A stretch of 64,000 nucleotides of DNA, from NCBI GenBank assembly GCA_943737045.1, contig CALSFV010000062.1, forward strand, positions 496,001 to 560,000, given 5' to 3'. A program made the position numbers and the translations under genes. The first letter of the stretch is position 1. Each line of letters starts with the position of its first letter. Positions 54,550 to 64,000 of this stretch are shown in pieces. The notes under the pieces are model-generated. The model saw only the letters and a list, made by a program, of their open reading frames with translations, did no database searches and was not told the origin of the DNA. This stretch comes from Parapristionchus giblindavisi. Lineage: Eukaryota > Nematoda > Chromadorea > Rhabditida > Diplogasteridae.

Positions 54550-57500
54550 CTAGAATCGAAACGGTCATTCTTGTAATAGCTAAAATTAAAAAAAAAAATT
54601 ATGCGTGTCAAAAGAAACGAAATATTAAAAAAAATTATAACTAGAAATGAAATTCGAAAGTTTTTATTGGAAAAATGTTGATCTCAAAATTAAACGAAAA
54701 TGGGAAATTAGCTTACCATATAAATGAAATAAATAACGTTATTTCGAAAACCCTGTTTACGAAAACATTAAAAACACAATTTTAAAGTCAGTTCGCGATT
54801 CTCACTAAATATATGGCATCTCTCGCACCCTGGACCTGAGCGTAGGGAGAGCGACAATGTAGTCTGTAGTCTGTACTGAAGAAAAAGCAAAAAGGGTGAT
54901 ACAGTTGAGGAGGTCATTTTTGCTGATCCCCAGTTGGGAATCGAACCTTCTTGCCGACCAACCGATCGGGTGGAAAGTACACCTGTTATCCACTAGACCA
55001 TGGGTCCCTATTAGTACAATTGTCATATGCTCTACATATGCTCACTCGCTCCCGTGTTTTATATACATACTTATAACGATTTTGGCTCCGCCCATTTGAG
55101 TGCGCGGGCTTGGACACTCTTATATGTGTATAACCACCCCAAATATCTTTATACGTTAAGGAAACGATTCAAATAGGCTCCATGTAGATCAATGACGAGA
55201 AGATTCAGATGGACGATTTCTTCAAAAGAATAGGACGATTCGTATCGAAGATGACGCTCATCTAATGACGTCATCGACGACAATGAGTGGATGAAGATTC
55301 AACCTGTAAAATGAACTATTAATGATGATAAAGTCTCATTTTCAGAGTGAAATCAATCTCAGTACTGAACTTCTTACAAAGCAATCTAGGTTGTGCTCCA
55401 ACTTTCCAAGCAATTTTAATGACAACGAAAAGTATAAATTCAGTATGATACGGAGGCGAGACGGGTTAGGTGGGCTGATTCTCCCTCGACGCGGTGGAGG
55501 TATGGGAGAGAGTGAGTGTGTAGTGTGAATAGCGAGTGAAGAGTCTCTCTCTACATCCATACTTTATTCTACTTTGGATTTAGAATAAAATTATTGATAT
55601 TACATATCATATCAGTGAATGTCCAGTGCCACCCCTCACAAACAAAGTCGCGAGTAACTGCAAAATGGCGAAATACGGACATTTCCCGCTTGATTAAGTG
55701 CCTTTCAATTTGCGGTTTTTAGTGCACAGCATAGCGGACGTTGCGAGGCGTTCAACGCGCGCTTCCGGAGCTCGAACGGTCCATTTTGAAGCAATTTATG
55801 GTCATTTAAGTGAGAATTGTTGCCATTTCGCGCATAATCTCGAAGAACGGTTGTGAGTGGAAATGGTCCCATTTGTTTTGAGCGCTAGATAGACTATTTA
55901 TACGGTCTCAATTTAAATTTTAAAAGTAAGTACTGAAAAGTCATCGAAATTTGAAAAAAAATTGAATTTTGGTCAAAATGAAAAAAAAATTACGATAACT
56001 CGTCTAGAACTAGTTCATATGTGTGTATGAGTTGTTCAAAGTCATGATTCAGTTAAAATTATCAGAGCGGTTAAAGATACACCGCATCCCTGTGGCTGCA
56101 GAGAGACGCAATGTACAGTGCTCCTATGTCTCTCTCCCCTTCCCCCTCTCTACCTCTCCATCTATACGCGATAGTGTAGACTGTAACTTTCTTCAGTCTG
56201 GACAAAATTTAACATTTGTTTCAGCTGCACATATATAAATTTGCATGACGAATTCAGTTTACCTACTTTTAGAGAGCTTTGGCACCGTTGAAGTTGTGAA
56301 AATGACAAATATACACTATTTTTCCTATTTTTCGGACAAAATTAAATATTTAATGTTATCAGAGAGTGATAAGAATGTAAAATGTGTAATCACTGACCAG
56401 GAATCGGTTATTAGATATTGGTGGGTGATGAGTGAAGAATCTCCCGTCATCTGAAATGAATGAAGTAGTTGGGAATGTCTGTATATGAGTAGTTAGTGAC
56501 AATGTGATAAATATCAGTATATCATGATTATGATATACTGATATATTATTGATCAAGATCCCCCTGTGCCTGATTTAATCTTCTGCACTAAGTATTGATA
56601 AGATAAATGCAATTGTATAGCTTCGAAAGATTCAAATAGAATCGCAATCATTAAAATTATTTCAAGTAAAGATATCGAACGGATTTTATAATAGACCAAC
56701 TGACCAGATGCTTAAGTATAGAAGATTATGCGCCAAAGTGTCCTTGAAGATCCCTCCCAAGAGATTCTGAGGACGATGGACGTTTCATGAAAATAATACA
56801 AATCATTACATGAAACAACAGAACAGAATACAATGTTTATTAAAGAAACGTTAACGAATACATGAGGCAACATGAAAAGATTGAATTAGAAATGAGAAAG
56901 GGCGCGAAATTAGTGGAATAAGAGAGGATATAGACTCATTCATCAGTGGGGTCATCCTTTATTTCTCTCTTTCACTGTGCTCTCTATTACTTTCTCTGTC
57001 TATTCTCTCGTATTGTCCACTCTCTCACATCTCTAGTACACGGCTAGAGATCAAGACAGATGAATAGGAAATTCCGAATTAACTAGAATCGAAACGGTCA
57101 TTCTTGTAACAGCTTAAGTTAGGTATATAGAAGAGTATAGCATAACAGTACTCTGGGATTTTGGAACATTCCGAAATGGTTGTTTACCCAGGCACGCGTG
57201 AAATTATCAAAATATAATGTAAAAGGAAACGAAATAGTAAAAAATTTAAAACTAGAAAGGAAAATTCGACAGTTTTTATTGGAAAATATTGATCTCAAAA
57301 TAAAACGAAAATGGGAAATTAGCTTACCATATAAATGAAATAAATAACGTTGTTTCGAAAACCCTGCTTCCGAAAACATGAAAACAATTTTAAAGTCAGT
57401 TCACGATTCCCAATAAATATATGGAATCTCTCGCACCCTGGACATGAGCGTAGGGAGAGCGACAATGTAGTCTGTAGTCTGTAGGGAAGAAAAAAAAAAG

Positions 57501-57632
57501 AGTGGTCACAGTTGAGAGAGGTCATTTTTGCCGATCCTCTGTTGGGAATCGAACCTTCACGCCGACCAACCGATCGGGTGGAGGGTTCGCCTGTTATCCA
57601 CTAGACCATGGGTCCCTATTAGTACAATTGTG

Positions 57633-58877
57633 ATGGCAAGTTGGACAGAGTGAGTGGGCTCATACTTGGGCAGGATTCCATGTCTCTCCGCCTCCGCCAT
57701 TACTGCTGCTCGCTGGTCAGGTGCACCAATGGCAAGTCGCCCATTCTCAGGAGGAAGGGACTCCGGAATGAGTCCATGGCGCGCACTCCCTCCTCCAGAA
57801 GTCTCTCCCTATGTCTCTGTCTCAGCATCTGTCTGCAGCTCAAGTGTAAACATGAAATCACTTAAAAATCGGTCAAGCAATTGTCAGACCACTGTGAAAA
57901 CACATGACTTATGATATTTTGTTGAATTGAGCTTAATTAGTGGTAGAAAAAAGTTGCAGAAATTTGACGTCGGGGGGGGGGGGGCGGATTCGAATCCGGG
58001 TCGCTAACTTAGCTAACGCTAGTTTTTAGTGAAAAAGACTGGGGACTATTTTTATCGGATTCTCCATACAATTTTGCATATACTAAATAATTTCTAGGGG
58101 GCGGCCGCCATTGCAACATGGCAAAAATATTTTTTGAAAATTGAGATCGTGTGTTTTTGCGACAATTTCTTCTGTTTCTCGAATACCAGAGCACCTACCC
58201 CATCGAAAATTTGGCGCCTGACACAACTTTTCACGCTCTATCGAATGGTGTATAGCATGATGGGTTAGCATTACGATGATTATTCCGAAGATCAAAGATC
58301 AAAGATCAACCTACGGGTGTAATTTTTTGGCTGAAGTGTATCCCACCTCTAGGCACTCTGAAAGTTTGAACGAAATCGGACCATTTTGAAAATACTGTGC
58401 CATGTTCAGTCGGAATTCGGACGTTCTTACTTAGACTGCATTTTAAATGTAAAATATAATGTAGTTGTCGATAGGCACCTTCAATACTCAGTTTGTTTAC
58501 TACACTGTGACACTGAATTATTTATGCATTGAAAGAAATTGAATGTTCTCACAATCAGCTCACAGAGATTCAACCAAACTCACGGCAAATTCTCTTAGAG
58601 ATAGATTGTCTAACTGGACTGCCATAGAGAAAGGTTAGGTTAGTCCAAAATCTCTCAAAAAGACGGAAAATACTCTCTCGCTCGAGATATGTAGTAACGG
58701 GGACTGGAGTAGGCTAACTAAGTTATCTCACATGTGAGAGAACATTTCTCTAATTGTAACATCTTAGATAACATAAGAATCAAATATGAGATAGCTTTCC
58801 GTCAGTGCAATCAACAAATTTTTATCTTGCATACTTCAAACAACTAATTGACAAGTTGCACACTCAAACATCATCCT
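57633..58877. other. Right flank of the array; no gene recognised
   Basis: A CT-rich frame at 57641-57914 has no motif. A G run of about 12 (57972-57984) precedes GCGGATTCGAATCCGG, a perfect B-box-like palindrome, with GCTAACTTAGCTAACGCTAG next to it: a tRNA-like fragment on the minus strand. GATCAAAGATC repeats occur at 58290. Confidence 0.4.
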
Positions 58878-59000
58878 TTAAAGACACACCTCGACCTAAT
58901 TTTACCCTCCTCTCTGGTAACGCTCTCTCGTATACCAAGAAAGCGAGAGAGCATTGCCAGAGAGGAGAGTTTCAAATTAGCTCGGGATGGGATGAAAGAG
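58878..59000. mobile_element. TTAA MITE, CACCCCAA family, right end decayed
   Basis: Starts TTAAAGACACACCTCGACCTA; the middle pairs CTCTCTGGTAACGCTCTCTCG with CGAGAGAGCATTGCCAGAGAG. The right end (TTAGCTCGGGATGGG) lacks a clear TTAA and runs into the ATT tract. Confidence 0.65.
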
Positions 59001-59004
59001 AATA

Positions 59005-60028
<1,024 letters not shown>

Positions 60029-60168
60029 TGCACTACTTCAGAATAGGGTACCAGAACACCGGGCAAGTCCAAAATGATATGAAAAATGAAATAAACAGCA
60101 ATGAAAGGACGTTTAAATTAGACATTTATACTATTATTTTGGACTGGTACACTATTTTGAAGTAGTGC
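60029..60168. mobile_element. MITE with GCACTACTTCA ends
   Basis: GCACTACTTCAGAATAG at the left and CTATTTTGAAGTAGTGC at the right are inverted. Inside, CAAGTCCAAAATGATA and TATTATTTTGGACTGG are also complementary. The ends are related to the intron element at 16838-17105. Confidence 0.7.
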
Positions 60169-60261
60169 CCGAAATTCATGGTTTATTTTAAAAATACAGA
60201 CAAAATCCCTGCATTTCTTACGATCCTGGTTTGCTCTTGTAGTCGAGAGGTGACTATTTCA

Positions 60262-60436
60262 ATCTCTCCATCTCCTTCTCTCTCTCCCTCTCCCTTTCTC
60301 TCCCACCATACTTCTCTCCCTCTCACCCTCCCTACTTTTCTCCCTCTCCTTCTCCCTCTCTCCCTTCTCTCTCTCCCTCTCTCCCCTCTCTACTTCTCTC
60401 CCTCTCTTTCTCCCTCTCTCCCTCTCTCTCCCTCTC
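60262..60436. repeat. CTCTCC-rich pyrimidine tract
   Basis: Imperfect repeats of TCTCCCTC over about 175 bases. The strand asymmetry is extreme: almost no purines on the plus strand. Confidence 0.85.
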
Positions 60437-60611
60437 GCAATCTCTGATCAATCCCCGATGGAGGCTCAGCTGATTATCCATTGATTGTTTAATTGGTTCA
60501 ATCATTCCTCTGCAGGAGATGCAAATCTTGCAAATAAACTGCCTAACGAGAGTGAAAATGACGAATGAGAAATGAGGTTGATGATCATCCTGATTAAACT
60601 TATTCATCATT

Positions 60612-60656
60612 GCATTTTACATTTTACATTTTACATTTTACATTTTACATTTTATC
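60612..60656. repeat. CATTTTA heptamer repeat
   Basis: Six near-perfect units of CATTTTA. Confidence 0.9.
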
Positions 60657-60871
60657 ACTTTATCGAGATCAACTAAGCAGTGGGTCTCCGGATCTGTAGT
60701 AACATGAGATGGTTCCACTGATCCTATCTCTTGATCTTATCTCTTGCAATGTTCATCATTGAAATTGAGCATTGTGAACTTGTAATTGAATGCCCCAATC
60801 TTTTAAGAATCAACGAAAGCGGGAAGTTTCAAGTTATCTCGGGGTGTCCCCTCAGGACCAAAGAAGGAGAT

Positions 60872-60876
60872 AATTT

Positions 60877-60915
<39 letters not shown>

Positions 60916-60917
60916 TT
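60872..60917. repeat. (TTTA)n microsatellite
   Basis: About eleven units of TTTA; just before it, TTATCTCGGGGTGTCCCCT resembles a terminus of the CACCCCAA MITE family. Confidence 0.9.
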
Positions 60918-61286
60918 CCATCAAACATAATGAGAAGTATAAGGGAAAAGGGATAGATGTATTTCCGTATAATACCTCATCAGAACCGTGAAAACGCTAA
61001 CAATCTGTCACACAATTTGGCACAAATGTTTCACTTTTTTCGTTTTGAAGGTATATATTACTTTGCCACTTTATTTTTGGTGGAAATCGAATGTCTCTAC
61101 TTTGTCGTCTCGAACAATCTAGCCCTGTTTTTTACGTCTCCCAATCCATAATTTCAATGTGGTCCCATAATCCTGTCGAATCTTTTTGTTGGTTTCATCT
61201 TTTCAAACTGAGAAAAAGGATGCCGATAACCATCGCATAGGATTAGGGAATACCCCGAGGCGAGTTTGAAACTACACCGGGTTAGA

Positions 61287-61353
61287 AACTCTCCGTGTTT
61301 ACCGTACTCTTTCCATCTTTTCTGTCGACGATAGAGTACGGCTAGAGCGGAGA
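61287..61353. mobile_element. Hairpin core of a CACCCCAA-family MITE
   Basis: AACTCTCCGTGTTTACCGTACTCT pairs imperfectly with AGAGTACGGCTAGAGCGGAGAGT around a short loop. The flanks are decayed (TACCCCGAGGCGAGTTTG at about 61251). Confidence 0.5.
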
Positions 61354-61423
61354 GTCACTGGATTAAGGAAAGAAAGAATTGTTACATATCTCATGAGCTA
61401 TCTGCGATGTAGCCTTTGTCCAT

Positions 61424-61616
61424 TTCTCTACCTCTCCTTCTCTCCCTCTCCCTCTCCTTCTCTACCTCTCCCTCTCCTTCTCTACCTCTCCCTCTCCTTC
61501 TCCACCTCTCCCTCTCCTTCTCCACCTCTCCCTCTCCTTCTCAACCTCTCCCTCTCCTTCTCTACTTCTCCCTCTCCTTCTCTCCCTCTCCTTCTCTACC
61601 TCTCCCTCTCCTTCTT
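61424..61616. repeat. Pyrimidine minisatellite (CTACCTCTCCCTCTCCTT)
   Basis: An 18-bp unit, CTACCTCTCCCTCTCCTT and variants, repeats about ten times. Confidence 0.9.
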
Positions 61617-61779
61617 CCTCGAATGAAAACTGAATAACGCCCCGAAAGGATCGCATAAGAACAAGGAAGGAAAGTGAGGAATTGAGATAAACAATGTTCT
61701 CTATCATTATTATTATTATTAACATTATGACAGTATCGTTCATATCCTAAATCGATTTAGGACAGTTATGCGGCTCCAA

Positions 61780-61935
61780 CACACACATAGAAAAGAGGTG
61801 TAATCCACAGTACATAAAACCTGTGAAGTGTTATATTTTACACTTTTTGGGTGTTATAATGGCTCAAAAAGTGTTAAATATAACACTTCACAGGTCTTAT
61901 GTGCTGTAGATTACACCTCTTTTCTCTGTGTGCAC
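61780..61935. mobile_element. Palindromic MITE with CACACAGAGAAA-type ends
   Basis: CACACACATAGAAAAGAGGTG at the left and CACCTCTTTTCTCTGTGTGCA at the right. The arms contain CCTGTGAAGTGTTATATTTT and its mirror. Same family as 17727-17864. Confidence 0.8.
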
Positions 61936-62014
61936 TGAAACTCATAGGAAACACTCATTATAGGCCTAGTAGCTAAAGTGCCTTTTGCTACGATGATATC
62001 ACACCTGTATAGGT

Positions 62015-62265
62015 ATCCATGAGCGGTGGAAAACCGTTTGCTGAAAAAGCGACGTCACAAGCGTAGGCGGAGGCCGTTTGCTAAAGATCCTCCTTCACGA
62101 TGTGACGTCACATTGATCGACACATAGTTTGTCAACATTCATTCATACGGTCTCTGACAAACCGATTGTATAATAAACAGAACGGACGTCATTAGCGTAC
62201 AAGGGGTGATTTTGTCGCAATTCCTTCAATTCGCTAGTGACGTCACGTTCGTCAAAATGGATCGC
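62015..62265. mobile_element. Two adjoining hairpin MITE-like units with TGACGTCA
   Basis: The first unit has GCGACGTCACAAGCGTAGGC and, inverted, GATGTGACGTCACATTG (62050-62115). The second has GAACGGACGTCATTAGCG and CGCTAGTGACGTCACGTTCG (62180-62252). The first shares GCGTAGGCGGAGG with the CAG-TSD family. Borders are uncertain. Confidence 0.5.
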
Positions 62266-62608
62266 TAAGGTTCATACTATAGGTCCATTCTCATCACGGC
62301 AAATGGTTAAGCCACGATTCAGTCACGAAATGTGTATTTATGCTTCATTGAATAAAGAATTGACAAATCGTGGTGTTGTCTGCACTGTCAATCAGGATAT
62401 TGTACATGTAATTTGTTCCAAGGAAACTATCTATTGTAACGTCTCCATCAATTATAAACTACTTTTTTGCGTCCATATCCCATTTCCATTAGAACGGCAT
62501 TGAACGTCCAATAAATATCTAATATCTAATAATATCTAATAGCCAAGGAAATGGCCGTATAATGATTGATCAACTTCCTCAATGTCTTCCAAGTGCATGT
62601 GATCTCTC

Positions 62609-62805
62609 TTAAATGACCACTAATTTGACTCTCCATGATCGCAACACTCTCTCGCTTTCAACGTTCTTTGGTCGACTTTGTGCGAACTTTGACTGCACAC
62701 ACCAAGTTAATTCTATTCTCCGCTCTGCCACACTCTGTCGAAAACAAAGAAAGCAAGAGGGTATTACCAGAGCGGAGAGTGTCAAATTAGCCCGGGGTGT
62801 ACATT
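62609..62805. mobile_element. TTAA MITE, CACCCCAA family
   Basis: TTAAATGACCACTAATTTGA at the left; AGTGTCAAATTAGCCCGGGG at the right, with inner CACTCTCTCGCTTTC and GAAAGCAAGAGGG complements. The right TTAA is lost. Confidence 0.65.
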
Positions 62806-64000
62806 TTTTTTTGAAACGCTCATCATCCTTGCTATAGGGGAACTTTAATGGAATAACTCAAGATAATTAGAAACTGCACTCTCTCATTGGCATGAGATAG
62901 TGGTCACAATGTGGAATTTCGAATTTGCTTTTCTTCCGCTATAGTGCTCAATGTTCCTTAACGTTCCCCTCTAGCCGATCATCGAACGTTGCAAACGAAT
63001 CCAATTAGGATCGAGCATGAGCGAATTATACAGCATCAAAGATGAATCTCATCGAAGCCCCCTCAAAACCTAGAGATAACCCGAAACGAGAGAGTCAGAC
63101 AACGATAGAACAGATGAGAGAGCACGTGAAACGAGAGAGACAGACAGCGAAAGTTGGCTCGGTGCCAAATCCTTAGATGAGTGGGATTGAGAGACAGCTA
63201 AAGAGAGCGGTTTGGATTGACGCACACAAAAATCGGCTATGATCATGTGAGGGGTATAGGGATGAACTAGAATAATCATAGTGTGCCTTGGCCAAGGGCG
63301 GTGTCCCTTCGATGGGCGAGGTGTTGTTGACATTTAACACTTCATACCTGATATTCAGGCAAAGATGGGCAGGCAAAAATCGATAAGTAAGACAACTGTA
63401 CCGAGCAGGGATTGACCAGAGATGAGGAGGGAAGACACAAAACACATTGCAAGGAAGGGAATCGAAGATACAACACTACGCAACAATTTTAGCCTTTTTT
63501 TTAAATTTCACTTATAATCACATGAATCATACTCGAAATGCAGGAGATGCTCAACAGTTGAATGAGCCACTCTGTTCTCCCTGATTATATTCCGTTAATC
63601 GTTCTGTTCAAACTTTACGTAAAGAAAAGCAAACCAAAGAAAACTCTTCGTTTTGCACACTCCCTTTCTTTTCTTGTCGCGGCTATTGAACAAAATATTT
63701 CTAGTCAAACTCTACTCTCTCATTAGCAACTATCTCTGATAAATCAAAAAATAGGAAAGAAAATAAACGGCAGAATATTTATTATTTATTTATAGCATAA
63801 AATATATTCATAAACATATTACTGGCAAAGGGGATGAGGGGAGATGGATTGGCGTTTATGCAGATAACAATCTGATCCAATCCATCAACAGACAAGGATC
63901 AACAGTCGTATGACCACTTTGAATAATTACGAATGTCTAGAGGTGTACTTCCAACTGTCAAGCAAACATAATGGACGATAACAACGTATTGTAGGAAAGG
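62806..64000. other. No gene recognised
   Basis: Frames of 87-90 residues on the minus strand near 63070-63445 are serine/leucine-rich low-complexity readings of GAGAGA-type DNA. I see no element ends. The sequence runs off the window. Confidence 0.4.

Larger units (their letters stand above)
36898..57632. repeat. Tandem array of seven 2.6-3.3 kb monomers plus one partial
   Basis: Using CTAGAAAGGAAAATTC as the phase mark, monomers are 36898-39515, 39516-42535, 42536-45880, 45881-48822, 48823-51758, 51759-54640, 54641-57251 and a partial 57252-57632. The core is about 2.61 kb. Length differences come from a 400-bp insertion (monomers 2 and 3) and a TTAA MITE (monomers 3-6), plus a ~60-bp deletion in monomer 6. 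Short frames of 65-86 residues recur in register on both strands simply because the DNA repeats; they lack motifs or splice context. Each monomer contains a tRNA-like unit and a 15-bp-arm palindrome. Confidence 0.95.

Noticed and set aside
37045..57525. Short frames of 65-86 codons repeated in register across the tandem array
   Set aside because: They recur because the DNA repeats. They overlap on both strands, several vary by frame-breaking indels between monomers, and none has a motif or splice context.
36898..57632. rRNA, SL-RNA/5S or histone cluster
   Set aside because: I searched by eye for 5S, SL1-type leader, U1/U6 and histone motifs in the unit and found none.
36898..57632. CRISPR-like array
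   Set aside because: Repeat units are kilobases long without spacer structure, in a eukaryotic context.
57641..57914. Gene at the right edge of the array
   Set aside because: Two overlapping frames without motifs, in CT-rich sequence, and no splice support.
60178..61743. Serine/leucine-rich and glutamate/arginine-rich coding regions
   Set aside because: They are translations of CTCTCC minisatellites on opposite strands.

Overview
The window looks like nuclear DNA of an invertebrate, most likely a nematode. Host coding sequence is cut into small exons with TTTCAG or TTGCAG acceptors, many introns carry GATCTTTGATC-type runs, and Tc1/mariner-type ends and miniature inverted-repeat elements (MITEs) are everywhere. 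The species cannot be named from sequence alone. There are no operons, ribosome binding sites, CRISPR arrays or rRNA genes.

Layout. 1-2330: a minus-strand Penelope-like retroelement (PLE) with GIY-YIG and start-of-RT coding sequence, broken by a TTAA-flanked MITE and a LINE fragment. 3050-3510: LINE RT fragment. 4230-7370: two fold-back DNA transposons, one holding Tc1-like transposase remains and one with a nested hairpin MITE. 7956-8395: hAT-type MITE. 9000-9230: end of a host gene copy. 9457-10130: 5'-truncated PLE. 10970-15275: nearly complete plus-strand PLE with the endonuclease upstream of the RT, as in the permuted Naiad/Chlamys clade, carrying a TTAA MITE and a hAT-type MITE. 15760-17680: multi-exon unrecognised host gene (minus). 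17949-18267: small spliced plus-strand gene piece. 18277-22070: non-autonomous LTR retrotransposon encoding only Gag and protease. 22207-23157: partial duplicated host exons. 23854-29188: 16-exon gene for a predicted type I membrane protein. 30124-34961: fold-back elements and LINE remains. 33334-36004: further host exons. 36898-57632: seven full monomers and one partial of a 2.6-3.3 kb tandem repeat. 57633-64000: MITEs, a 304-bp (ATT)n tract, pyrimidine-rich minisatellites and no convincing gene.

Most of the window is mobile-element sequence in nested layers, and several layers can be read by comparing filled and empty sites inside the window: TTAA elements, an 8-bp-TSD hAT-type element and a CAG-TSD hairpin element. 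The points most worth a second look are (1) the permuted PLE; (2) an RNA motif at its 3' end that has every hammerhead core segment and helix but in a non-canonical strand order; (3) TTAA MITEs that enclose tRNA-like A/B boxes; (4) the tandem array, whose monomers differ by presence or absence of two insertions and each carry a tRNA-like Pol III unit; (5) a MITE that appears to donate an in-phase splice acceptor to the membrane-protein gene.
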